From Marinobacterium nitratireducens (lineage in GTDB: Bacteria > Pseudomonadota > Gammaproteobacteria > Pseudomonadales > Balneatricaceae): a DNA stretch of 64,000 nucleotides. Position 1 is the first letter of the stretch. Each line of letters starts with the position of its first letter. The position numbers were made by a program, and so were the translations under genes. The DNA lies in the NCBI RefSeq assembly GCF_014645375.1, contig NZ_BMLT01000002.1, positions 508,982-572,981 on the forward strand, read 5' to 3'. Shown here piece after piece: positions 1 through 7,629 of this stretch. Under the pieces are notes generated by a model that saw only the letters and a list, made by a program, of their open reading frames with translations, had not been told where the DNA came from and did not search any database.

Positions 1-988
1 CGCTGTTGATGCGCCGGGCGATCCACTCCTCCAGCATAAAGCGCTCGAGATAGGCCGGGTCCTCGCCAAGATCGATCGACGGGGTTTTCAGCGCCACCCG
101 GGCGCCGCTTTCGAGGTCCTCGGCAAGATGGACGTGGCTGCGGCTACTGGCGTGGATTTCGCGCACAATGCGGTAGCCGTCCAACGGCAGGCCCGCTTGT
201 GGCTGCGGCGGCAAAGGCAGTTCCTCGACCTGCAGCTGAAGCCCCCTGTGTTCGGGGCCCGGGACCTCGTCGACGCAGAGGATCTGCAGGCTGAGGTTGT
301 CGCTGCTGCCGCGCTCCAGTGCGTGCCCGACGATCAGCTGTGCCGCGGCGTCGAGGTCATGCGCCTGGTCGCGCAGGCAGTCGAGCATGAAGCGGGTGTC
401 GGCGTGTTCGTAGACGCCATCGGTGGCGATGAGGAAGGTATCGCCCGGATGCACCGGCAGCGCCTGATAGTCCAGTTCCAGCTGCTCGTCGATACCCAGC
501 GCCCGGCTCAGGTAGCTTTCCTCGGCGGATAGCCACAGCCGGTGGTCCTTGGTCAGCTGCTCCAGGGCCTGGCCCCGGACGCGGTAAATGCGGGTGTCGC
601 CGACGTGAAACAGATGTGCGGTGGCGCCCTTGACCACCAGGGCGCTGAGGGTGCAGACGTAGCCCCGGTCCCTGTCGTAGCGGTATTCGCTGTTGCGGGT
701 CTGGGCATGGAGCCAGGAGTTGGTGGCGGTCAGCACGCGCTCGACGGCGTTGCGCACCGACCAGGCTTCGGAGGTGCAGTAATAGTCGTCGAGAAAGGAC
801 TGCACCGCGGTTGCGCTGGCAACCTGGCTGACACTGCTCGAGCTGATGCCGTCTGCCATCGCCAGGGCGGCGCCCTTGAGGCTAAGCTGCGGCTCGCGCG
901 GGATCAGGGCGCCGTGGCAGTCCTGGTTCTGCGGCTTGCGGCCCCTGTCGGAGTGCTGGCCGATGCGAAGCTTGAGTCGGCTGGTCAT
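1..988 (-). CDS. Bifunctional PP2C phosphatase / Ser-Thr protein kinase (partial, 3' end outside window)
   Basis: The first 329 codons of a minus-strand gene are visible; the rest lies beyond position 1. Residues about 1-250 are a PP2C-type metal-dependent phosphatase: MADG near residue 50, GDTRIYR, ATDGVYE and a closing SSDNLSL motif. From about residue 270 a Hanks-type kinase domain starts (GYRIVREI, then the ATP-binding lysine in VALKT). The usual glycine-rich loop is replaced by HASSRSHVH, so nucleotide binding may be atypical. The ATG at 988 lies 66 bases after the nitrite-channel stop, so the two are probably co-transcribed. A phosphatase-kinase gene is known in the nitrate assimilation cluster of Pseudomonas aeruginosa (PA1782). 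Its role in nitrogen control is inferred from context. Confidence 0.9.
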   Translation of the reverse strand, partial: MTSRLKLRIGQHSDRGRKPQNQDCHGALIPREPQLSLKGAALAMADGISSSSVSQVASATAVQSFLDDYYCTSEAWSVRNAVERVLTATNSWLHAQTRNSEYRYDRDRGYVCTLSALVVKGATAHLFHVGDTRIYRVRGQALEQLTKDHRLWLSAEESYLSRALGIDEQLELDYQALPVHPGDTFLIATDGVYEHADTRFMLDCLRDQAHDLDAAAQLIVGHALERGSSDNLSLQILCVDEVPGPEHRGLQLQVEELPLPPQPQAGLPLDGYRIVREIHASSRSHVHLAEDLESGARVALKTPSIDLGEDPAYLERFMLEEWIARRINS

Positions 989-1054
989 AGTCTGGCCCGG
1001 AGAAGGCCCGGCCAGGAGCTGGCCGGGTAAGACAGGGGAGGGCTCAACAGGTTG

Positions 1055-1900
1055 TTAAACGGTTGCCACGGAGCCCTTGCCGGCCTGCGGCTTCACGGCA
1101 CGCTTCTTGGCGGTGCGGACGTGGGTGGTGTAGAGGGTGAGGCCGGTGAAGGCCAGGCCGCCGACCAGGTTGCCGAGCGCGGTCGGGATTTCGTTCCAGA
1201 CCAGGTAGTCCATGACCGAGAAGTCGCCGCCCATGATCAGCGCGAACGGGAACAGGAACATGTTGACCACGGAGTGCTCGAAGCCCATGAAGAAGAACAG
1301 CATGATCGGCATCCACATGGCCAGAATCTTGCCGCTGACGTGGGTGGAGATCATCGCGCCGACGACGCCCATCGACACCATCCAGTTGCAAAGCATGCCG
1401 CGGATGAAGATGGTCAGCCAGCCGTCGAAACCATAGGCGGCGTAGCCGACGGTGCGGGCTTCACCGATGCCGGCCACCTTCTCGGCGATGGCGCCGCCGT
1501 CGGTGTTGTAGCCGTAGGTGAAGACGAAGGACATCATGAAGGCCACGGTCAGAGCGCCGGCGAAGTTGCCGACGAATACCAGGCCCCAGTTGCGCAGAAT
1601 CTGCTTTGGCGTCACGCCGGGGCGCTTGTCGAGCCAGGCCAGCGGCGTCAGCATAAAGACTCCGGTCAGCAGATCGAAGCCCATCAGGTAAAGCATGCAG
1701 AAGCCGATCGGAAACAGGATGGCGCCGATCAGGAACACGCCGGTCTGCACCGCGACCGTCACCGCGAACACCGCCGCCAGTGCCAGAATTGCGCCGGCCA
1801 TGTAGGCCCGGATCAGGGTATCGCGGGTGGACATGTAAATCTTCGATTCACCTGCGTCCACCATCTTGGTCACGAACTCGGAGGGAATGAGATATGCCAT
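1055..1900 (-). CDS. Formate/nitrite transporter family protein (nitrite channel, NirC-like)
   Basis: 281-residue integral membrane protein of the FNT family, with about six hydrophobic segments and no signal peptide. FNT proteins form pentameric channels for nitrite or formate in the inner membrane. Directly upstream are a NasR-type antiterminator gene and its leader RNA, so nitrite import or export during nitrate assimilation is the likely role. I chose the ATG at 1900 (MAYLIPSEF), which has GAGG eight bases upstream. The open frame continues to 1966, but that extension has no family-like sequence. It is the first gene of the operon behind the ANTAR leader. Confidence 0.9.
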   Translation of the reverse strand: MAYLIPSEFVTKMVDAGESKIYMSTRDTLIRAYMAGAILALAAVFAVTVAVQTGVFLIGAILFPIGFCMLYLMGFDLLTGVFMLTPLAWLDKRPGVTPKQILRNWGLVFVGNFAGALTVAFMMSFVFTYGYNTDGGAIAEKVAGIGEARTVGYAAYGFDGWLTIFIRGMLCNWMVSMGVVGAMISTHVSGKILAMWMPIMLFFFMGFEHSVVNMFLFPFALIMGGDFSVMDYLVWNEIPTALGNLVGGLAFTGLTLYTTHVRTAKKRAVKPQAGKGSVATV

Positions 1901-1983
1901 CTTGGTTGCCTCGCTCAGTGGTAAAAAACCGGGTTGCGCCGATCCGCTCTGCTGCCTGAGCAGCACCGGCCCGATGCACAGAT

Positions 1984-2041
1984 AAAAAAAACGGCGCCCA
2001 ATGATCGCCCGCCTTTTCAGGAGGGGATTTGGACGCCGTTA
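1984..2041 (-). terminator. Leader terminator controlled by ANTAR antitermination
   Basis: On the minus strand AACGGCG near 2040-2034 pairs with CGCCGTT near 1995-1989 to give a GC-rich stem with an apical region of about 40 bases. It is followed by an eight-T run (TTTTTTTTA) ending near 1983. It lies between the sigma-54-like promoter and the nitrite channel gene, so it would stop transcription before the operon. Its 5' arm overlaps the second ANTAR-type hairpin at 2030-2045, making the two structures mutually exclusive. Confidence 0.85.
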
Positions 2042-2082
2042 TCCAGGAAACTCATCAATTGTCGCGGGCCAACGCTGGCCCG
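2030..2082 (-). ncRNA. Two-hairpin ANTAR recognition leader (NasR target)
   Basis: On the minus strand P1 (2082-2065) is a perfect 6-bp stem CGGGCC/GGCCCG with hexaloop AGCGTT. P2 (2045-2030) is stem TGGAT/GTCCA with hexaloop AACGGC. Both loops have A at position 1 and G at position 4, the defining pattern of ANTAR-binding RNA motifs. P2 contains the 5' arm of the downstream terminator, so protein-stabilised P2 would prevent terminator formation. The regulator encoded immediately upstream carries an ANTAR domain. Confidence 0.85.
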
Positions 2083-2099
2083 ACTCTTATCCGGTAAAC

Positions 2100-2116
2100 A
2101 GCAATAGCCGTACCAG
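2100..2116 (-). promoter_or_regulatory. Sigma-54 (-24/-12) promoter for the nitrite channel operon
   Basis: Minus strand reads CTGGTACGGCTATTGCT, matching the sigma-54 consensus TGGCACG-N4-TTGCW at all but one conserved base (T for C after TGG). Predicted transcription would start near 2090 and include the whole ANTAR leader. This fits nitrogen-limitation (NtrC) control combined with nitrate/nitrite antitermination, as in the Klebsiella nasF leader. No NtrC site was resolved by eye. Confidence 0.8.
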
Positions 2117-2259
2117 TTCAAAGGCTCATACTAAAAATCCTTTATATTCAATTGATTGAGCTGTCGGTGATGATGGAATTCGGGGCCGGAGCGAATCCAT
2201 TTCGTGCGCCCGAGTGGTGCGGCCGCAGCGGGTTTTGCCCCGCAACGGCTCATCGGACG

Positions 2260-3534
2260 CTATTCGTGGCTGCCCCGGCCGAAATCGTCGATTACCAGCC
2301 GGGCGACATCGATCAGGCGCTTGTTGGCGGCCATTGCCGTCTGTTGCAGGGTGCGGTAGGCCTGTTCTTCGCTCAGGCCCTTGCGCTGCATCAACAGTCC
2401 CTTGGCGCGTTCGATACGCTTGCGGTCGCGCAGTGCTTCCCGCGCTTCGGTGAGCTCGTCATTGACTGTCTGCAGGCGTTCGGACTGCGCCTTGATCATG
2501 TCGTAAAGCGAACGCACCAGCCCGTGCTCCGGGGCCATGCCGGAGGCTGTCGCACTGTCCTCGTCCTCGAGCATCTGGCTCAGCGGCGAGGCGGTGGGGC
2601 CGGGCATCGAGGTGAGCAGTTGCAGGTGGTCGTGCTGCTGCTGCAGCTTGTCGCAGGCCTGACGCATCCGGTGACTGCTGAGCTGTGACAGCGACGCCGA
2701 GAGCTGGCGTTCCAGCGTCTGCATGGCGTCGATGCGCCGGGTGCAGACGTCGTACCAGACTTCGCTGATATCCGGCGGCAGGCCGGCGCCGGCCTCGACC
2801 CGGCTGATCACCTCGCGCAGCCGGGTCAGCTCGCCGGTGGCGTCGCCCTGTTCCAGCGTCTGCCAGCCGGCGACCTGCTCGGGCTCTGCGAACTGAACGA
2901 ACAGCTCGAAGCAACGACTCTGGGAATCGCGCAAATGCGCCAGCCGTTCCAGCTGCACAGGCTCGAAGCGGCCGGCGGCAAAGCCCATCGCGCCCCAGGC
3001 GCGCTCCTGGCCGGCGTATTCCTTGCCCTGCATGAAGTTGAACAGTGCCACCAGCGAGCGGGTGAGCTCGGGGTCGCCGGAAATGTCCGCGGCCTCGAAC
3101 ACGACCGCCAGCAGGCCCGAGACCAGGTCGCTGAGGCTGGCGGTGGACTCCGTTGCGGTCAGGTGCTGGCGGTCCGTCGCCTCGCGCTGTGCCTGCAGCT
3201 CGTCGAGGCCGTGCAGTACATAGGCGATATTGTTGAACAGGCGGGCACTGCCCGACAGCGGCCCGGCTTCGGTATCGAGCTTGAGCAGATACTCGCGCAG
3301 CTGCTCCTCGGCGCAGCGACTGCGCTCGATCTGCTCGGCGCGTGGCTCACGGCTGCGCTGGCCGCCGGACTGCAGGAACAGGTTCGACAATCCGCGTTCG
3401 CGTTGCAGCTCGTGGATCAGGTCGTTGACCCGGGTGACCAGCTCGCAACTGGCGACCAGCTGATTGAGCGATGTGATCTCGGCGCGCTTGGCGGCGAGGA
3501 GGAATTCCGCCGTGGCATTTTTCGGTGAGTGCAT
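2260..3534 (-). CDS. nasR: Nitrate/nitrite-responsive transcription antiterminator (NIT + ANTAR domains, NasR-like)
   Basis: 424-residue cytoplasmic protein. Residues about 40-290 resemble the all-helical nitrate- and nitrite-sensing NIT domain (an RERGLSNLF motif near residue 46). The C-terminus, about residues 355-415, is an ANTAR RNA-binding domain (RIERAKGLLMQRKGLSEEQA). In Klebsiella NasR, nitrate binding to NIT frees ANTAR to bind leader hairpins and block termination. The gene is upstream of, and co-oriented with, the operon whose leader carries the matching hairpins. The start at 3534 (MHSPKN) gives the full-length family size. Confidence 0.93.
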   Translation of the reverse strand: MHSPKNATAEFLLAAKRAEITSLNQLVASCELVTRVNDLIHELQRERGLSNLFLQSGGQRSREPRAEQIERSRCAEEQLREYLLKLDTEAGPLSGSARLFNNIAYVLHGLDELQAQREATDRQHLTATESTASLSDLVSGLLAVVFEAADISGDPELTRSLVALFNFMQGKEYAGQERAWGAMGFAAGRFEPVQLERLAHLRDSQSRCFELFVQFAEPEQVAGWQTLEQGDATGELTRLREVISRVEAGAGLPPDISEVWYDVCTRRIDAMQTLERQLSASLSQLSSHRMRQACDKLQQQHDHLQLLTSMPGPTASPLSQMLEDEDSATASGMAPEHGLVRSLYDMIKAQSERLQTVNDELTEAREALRDRKRIERAKGLLMQRKGLSEEQAYRTLQQTAMAANKRLIDVARLVIDDFGRGSHE

Positions 3535-3864
3535 ACACAGTACCTCCCCGGTACTGACTGTGGGTATCCCCTGTCTTTAGCAAACCCTGTGCCAGTCTCC
3601 GCCCGTCGCCTTACCCGACGAACAGACGTACCGCGTCGACGTTCATGTCGGTATCCAGAGGGTCGGACGGTGCGACCGACGATTGTGGATATCTATAGTG
3701 TATGACCGAATCGGGGGATCGGGGGCGGCACTCGGGTCAGGGAACAAAGTTTCGGGTGGGACCGGTTTTGCTTTCCACCCGGCCATTTGGGTCTAGCCTT
3801 AATGGCAGATAGACGCACCGGCAAAGCCTGCGTCTGTATGAATCCGGAACGGGAGTGTGGAACG
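3535..3864. other. Intergenic region, no gene recognised
   Basis: 330-base divergent gap between nasR and the Met-rich periplasmic protein gene. It must hold promoters for both, but I see no convincing -35/-10 pair, operator or hairpin. The open frame of the plus-strand gene can be extended to 3787, but that part has no signal-peptide character and is treated as leader. Confidence 0.5.
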
Positions 3865-4455
3865 ATGAAGGCAAGATTGGCGAAACGCCCGGGGCTTGCG
3901 CTGGTACTGGCGCTTAGTCTTCTTGGCAGTGCATCAACGGCAATCGCCCACGGCACCGGCATGATGTCCGGCTCGATGATGGACGAGGATGGCAAGGGCC
4001 GCCACGGCTGGGGCGAACACGGTTATGGTATGGGCTATGGCTGGATGATGGGTCCCGGCATGATGGGGCCGGGAATGATGGGCGGTGCTGGCATGATGGG
4101 GCCCGGCATGATGGGCGGTTGCGGACCGATGCACGGGGGCGATGGCATGGCCCAGCTGCTGGGGCTCAGTGACGATCAGCAGCAGCAGATTGCGCAGATT
4201 CATCAGGAACTGCGCAAAAAACACTGGGACCGGATGGGCACTATGCACGAGGGGGCCGGTAAACTGCGCCAGCTCTACCTCGCCGACAAGCGGAATCCCG
4301 ACGCCATCCTCGAGCAGCAGCAGCGCCTGTTCGAATTGCGGCAGGAGATGACCCGGGACTGGCTGGAGGCGCAGAACCGGATCGAAGACCTGCTGACAGC
4401 AGAGCAGAAAGAGAAGCTGCAGCAGCACGGCCAGCACGGAATGATGGGCTGGTAG
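3865..4455 (+). CDS. Periplasmic Met/Gly-rich Spy/CpxP-type metal-stress protein
   Basis: 196 residues with a clear Sec signal peptide (KARLAKRPG, then a leucine-rich core, cleavage near AIA-HG). Residues about 45-95 are a run of GMMGPGMMG-type repeats with His and one Cys, typical of soft-metal (copper/silver) binding. The C-terminal half carries LTxxQ-family features: LGLSDDQQQQIAQI and LLTAEQKEKL. This family includes Spy, CpxP and ZraP, periplasmic chaperones and metal buffers. The ATG at 3865 is preferred because the signal peptide follows directly and GGGAG precedes it. No metal resistance operon is adjacent, so copper specificity is inference from the methionines. Confidence 0.8.
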   Translation: MKARLAKRPGLALVLALSLLGSASTAIAHGTGMMSGSMMDEDGKGRHGWGEHGYGMGYGWMMGPGMMGPGMMGGAGMMGPGMMGGCGPMHGGDGMAQLLGLSDDQQQQIAQIHQELRKKHWDRMGTMHEGAGKLRQLYLADKRNPDAILEQQQRLFELRQEMTRDWLEAQNRIEDLLTAEQKEKLQQHGQHGMMGW

Positions 4456-4535
4456 CGGCATTGCCCGGTGGCGTTGTCCGCCGCCGGGTGCCGCCTGAGT
4501 TCAGGGGCCGCATCTGGCTGGTGCCCGGAACGGCC

Positions 4536-5453
4536 TCAGACGTCGGGGCTTTTCACCCCCACGCGGCGCAACCTCAGTCGCAGCCTTATGCGCTGGCCGA
4601 AGACGTTGATCATCAGCCCCAGCAAAATCAGGACGATGCCAAACGCCTGGAGCAGGCTCACCCCTTCGCCCAGCACCAGCCAGGCCGTAAGCAGACCTAC
4701 AACCGGCACCAGCAGGGTGAGTGGCGCCACGGTGGAAGCCGGATAGCGGCTCATCAGGAAGGCCCAGCTGCCATAGCCGAACAGCGACGCCACCAGTGCC
4801 AGATAAACCAGGGCTCCCACCGACTTCCAGCCCATGCCGGCCAGGCTTTCGGCGATCAGCGCCGGCCCCTCCAGCCAGAGCGAGAGCAGGAAGAACGGAA
4901 TCGGCGGAACCAGCGCGCCCCAGACCACCAGGCTCATCAGGTTGAGGTTTCCGAGCTGGGCGATATGGCGGTTGATGATGTTGCCCATACCCCAGCTCGC
5001 CGCTGCGGCGACGGTCAGCAGAAAGCCGATCAGCGTCATTTCCGTGGTGGGAGTGGCCTGTGCCAGAAACACAAGACCGGTCACGGCAACCACGAGTGAG
5101 ATAACCTGCGGCAGCTGCAGCCGCTCCCCCAGAAACAGCAGCGCGAAGAGCATGGTAAACAGCATCTGCGACTGCAGCACCAGCGACGCCAGGCCCGCCG
5201 GCATGCCAACATACATGGCGCTGAACAGGAGCGCGAACTGTCCGAGACTGATAAAGCCACCGTAGGCCAGCAGCCACTTGAGCGGCAGTTTCGGAGGTTT
5301 GACAAACAGCATCGCCGGAAAGGCGACCAGGGTGAACCGCAGCCCGCCAAGCAGCAGCGGCGGGAGTTCGTCCAGCCCGAAGCGGATAACGACGAAGTTC
5401 AGGCCCCATGCCAGCACGATCAGCAGTGCCAGGCCCCAGTGTGCAATGCTCAA
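4536..5453 (-). CDS. eamA: EamA-type exporter (O-acetylserine/cysteine exporter-like DMT permease)
   Basis: 305-residue inner-membrane protein with ten hydrophobic segments arranged as two EamA repeats. The N-terminus (WGLNFVVIRFGL, LPPLLLGGLRFTLVAFP) and central motif GMPAGLASLVLQSQ closely follow E. coli EamA (YdeD), which exports cysteine-pathway metabolites. It is convergent with the Met-rich protein gene; a 10-bp GC hairpin lies at 4464-4488 between them. The XRE-cupin regulator follows on the same strand further upstream, so the pair could be co-regulated. Substrate assignment is by resemblance. Confidence 0.82.
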   Translation of the reverse strand: MSIAHWGLALLIVLAWGLNFVVIRFGLDELPPLLLGGLRFTLVAFPAMLFVKPPKLPLKWLLAYGGFISLGQFALLFSAMYVGMPAGLASLVLQSQMLFTMLFALLFLGERLQLPQVISLVVAVTGLVFLAQATPTTEMTLIGFLLTVAAAASWGMGNIINRHIAQLGNLNLMSLVVWGALVPPIPFFLLSLWLEGPALIAESLAGMGWKSVGALVYLALVASLFGYGSWAFLMSRYPASTVAPLTLLVPVVGLLTAWLVLGEGVSLLQAFGIVLILLGLMINVFGQRIRLRLRLRRVGVKSPDV

Positions 5454-5495
5454 GATAGCTCCGAACCGGCCGCTGCCGGAAGTTGCCCGATCGGG

Positions 5496-6059
5496 TTATC
5501 GGGGTGGGGGATAGTGAATCAGGTTGTGGAACACCGCCGGTTCAAGGCCCGGGTTACGATAGCCATGGGGGCGGTCGGCAGCGAAGCGGATGGCGTCTCC
5601 GGCCTGCAGCGGCTTCCACTGGCCGTCGATCAGCAGCTCCATCCCGCCACGCAACAGCACCACATGCTCGATCACGCCGGGTGCGTGGGGCTCGGAGCTG
5701 CGAGTATAGCCGGGCATCAGTGTCAGCTCGAACATCTCGAAGCCCAGCGCCGCATCATAGGGAAAGAGGGAGGCGACCAGCATCGCGTCGACGGCTGGCC
5801 GGTGTCTCAGCTCGTCGGTCTGGCGCACGGCGCTGTCGTCGTCCAGCGCCGGCGGCTCGAGAAAATCGGATAGCGCCGCGCCGAAACCCGTGGCGATTTT
5901 CCACAGCGTTGCCACCGTCGGGCTCGACTCGCCGCGCTCGATCTGGCCCAGCATGGCCTTGCTGACCCCCGTATGCCGCGAGGCCTGATCGAGGCTCCAT
6001 CCTTTGGTCTGGCGTCGCGATCTGAGCGCCTGTGCCAGATACTGACCGGGTTCTTTCAT
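5496..6059 (-). CDS. XRE-family regulator with C-terminal cupin domain
   Basis: 187 residues. Residues about 8-65 form a helix-turn-helix of the XRE/Cro type (LDQASRHTGVSKAMLGQIERGE). Residues about 105-180 form a small beta-barrel cupin (LTLMPGYTRSSEPHAPGVIEHV, then GDAIRFAADRPHGYRNPG), which usually senses a small ligand. The ATG at 6059 (MKEPGQY) is preferred over a TTG at 6077 because GGGA lies just upstream. The gene is divergent from a BenE transporter; palindromes between them are likely its operators, suggesting local repression and autoregulation. Confidence 0.88.
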   Translation of the reverse strand: MKEPGQYLAQALRSRRQTKGWSLDQASRHTGVSKAMLGQIERGESSPTVATLWKIATGFGAALSDFLEPPALDDDSAVRQTDELRHRPAVDAMLVASLFPYDAALGFEMFELTLMPGYTRSSEPHAPGVIEHVVLLRGGMELLIDGQWKPLQAGDAIRFAADRPHGYRNPGLEPAVFHNLIHYPPPR

Positions 6060-6084
6060 CGGGTTCCCATACGGCAAAATGATT

Positions 6085-6134
6085 GTGCGTTATAACGCAC
6101 GGGCGTATCCTTGCGGGTATTGTGCGTTATAACG
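6085..6134. promoter_or_regulatory. Two palindromic operator copies between the XRE-cupin regulator and benE
   Basis: A perfect 16-base palindrome GTGCGTTATAACGCAC sits at 6085-6100. A second copy, identical over its first 13 bases (GTGCGTTATAACG), begins at 6122, 37 bases further on. The shared core CGTTATAACG is itself palindromic, and both copies are preceded by ATT. They lie between the two divergent start codons (6059 and 6221), the expected place for operators of the adjacent helix-turn-helix regulator. Confidence 0.8.
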
Positions 6135-6220
6135 TCCATCCTTTCCAGGCATGGGGTCGGCAAACGCGAAGCTCCGGTTCAGCAGCAGTGACATCGGCAC
6201 CTTTATCGGCGGGAAACATT

Positions 6221-7390
6221 ATGCGCTTTTCACCCAGCCTTTCTCATATTTCGGCCGGTTTCGTGGCCGTTCTCGTCGGCTATACCAGCTCTGCCGCGAT
6301 CATCTTCCAGGCCGCCTCCGCCGCCGGCGCCAGCGCTGCCGAAATCAGCTCCTGGCTGTGGGCGCTGGGAATCGGCATGGCGCTGACCAGCGGCGGCCTC
6401 TCGCTGTATTTCCGCACGCCGGTGCTCACCGCCTGGTCGACGCCGGGGGCCGCGCTGCTGGTCACCGGCCTGTCCGGTCTGAGCCTGAACGAGGCGGTGG
6501 GGGTGTTCCTGTTCAGTTCGGCACTGATAACCCTCTGCGGCATCACCGGATGGTTCGATCGTTTGATGCAGCAGGTGCCCGCGCCGCTGGCGGCGGCCAT
6601 GCTGGCCGGGGTTCTGTTTCAGTTCGGGCTGCAGCTGTTCACGGCGATGGAAAGCCAGCTGCTGCTGGTCGGTGCCATGCTGCTGACTTTCCTGCTGGGG
6701 CGCCTGCTGCTGCCCCGTTACGTTATCCCGCTGACGCTGGCGGCGGGCCTGTCGGTCTGCGCGCTTCAGGGATTGCTGCAGGTCGGGTCGCTCGGCTGGG
6801 AGCTGGCCATACCGATCTGGACCTCGCCGACGTTCTCCGTACCGGCCCTGATCGGTGTCGGCGTGCCGCTGTTCATCGTCACCATGGCCTCGCAGAACGT
6901 GCCCGGACTCGCGGTGCTGCGCGCCAACGGTTACGACACCCCGGCATCACCGCTGATCACCAGCACCGGCATCACCGGCCTGCTGCTGGCGCCGTTTGGC
7001 GGCTTTGCCTTCAACCTGGCCGCCATCACCGCCGCCATCTGCATGGGCCGGGAAGCGGACCCGGACCCGCAACGACGCTATCTCGCATCCGCCTGGGCCG
7101 GCTTTTTCTACCTGCTGACGGGTATCTTCGGCGCCACGGTCGCCGCGCTGTTCGCGGCCTTTCCGTCACAGCTGGTGATGGCCATCGCAGGCCTGGCGCT
7201 GCTCGGCACCATCAGCAACAGCCTGGCGGCAGCGCTGAAAGAGGATGCAATCCGGGATGCAGCCTTGCTGACCTTCCTGGTGACCGCCTCGGGCATGGCG
7301 CTGGCCGGTGTCGGCAGCGCCTTCTGGGGACTGGTGATCGGCTTGGTTGCTTACCATCTGCCCAGGGTTCTGCAGCGTGAACCGACGTAG
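6221..7390 (+). CDS. benE: BenE-family benzoate/H+ symporter
   Basis: 389-residue membrane transporter with about 11-12 hydrophobic segments and BenE-family landmarks (SAGFVAVLVGYTSSAAIIFQA, TPVLTAWSTPGAALL, GVPLFIVTMASQNVPG). BenE proteins import aromatic carboxylates such as benzoate with protons. The open frame extends upstream to 6083, but that segment runs through the operators; the ATG at 6221 follows GGCGGGAAA and begins the family-like sequence. No aromatic degradation genes are nearby, so the true substrate may differ. Confidence 0.88.
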   Translation: MRFSPSLSHISAGFVAVLVGYTSSAAIIFQAASAAGASAAEISSWLWALGIGMALTSGGLSLYFRTPVLTAWSTPGAALLVTGLSGLSLNEAVGVFLFSSALITLCGITGWFDRLMQQVPAPLAAAMLAGVLFQFGLQLFTAMESQLLLVGAMLLTFLLGRLLLPRYVIPLTLAAGLSVCALQGLLQVGSLGWELAIPIWTSPTFSVPALIGVGVPLFIVTMASQNVPGLAVLRANGYDTPASPLITSTGITGLLLAPFGGFAFNLAAITAAICMGREADPDPQRRYLASAWAGFFYLLTGIFGATVAALFAAFPSQLVMAIAGLALLGTISNSLAAALKEDAIRDAALLTFLVTASGMALAGVGSAFWGLVIGLVAYHLPRVLQREPT

Positions 7391-7402
7391 GCGCGCTACC
7401 CC

Positions 7403-7430
7403 CTGCAGGAGCCCGCTCCGCGGGCGATGA
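7403..7430. repeat. REP-like palindrome
   Basis: CTGCAGGAGCCCGCTCCGCG GGCGA type palindrome (GCCCGC/GCGGGC core) just after benE. It belongs to the same family as GTAGGAGC...GCGA elements near 44.8, 45.95 and 56.6 kb, which match the general form of pseudomonad REP sequences. It may act as a transcript-stabilising hairpin between benE and the convergent gene. Confidence 0.6.
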
Positions 7431-7629
7431 GTTCGATCTGCCTCAACGGTTTCGGGCAAGGTGCATTACCCCGAGAAAGGAGCACGAAGCTGTGCGACAG
7501 GGGAGGGCTGGGCTTACATTTTGTTCCGGCATTTTATCGGTAGGCAAAAAGCAGAACCTGACCCCGTTCATGTACTCTCCCCTCTGAGCGGGATCTCCGC
7601 CGGGATCCGTCGGGCCGGCCCCGCGGCGG

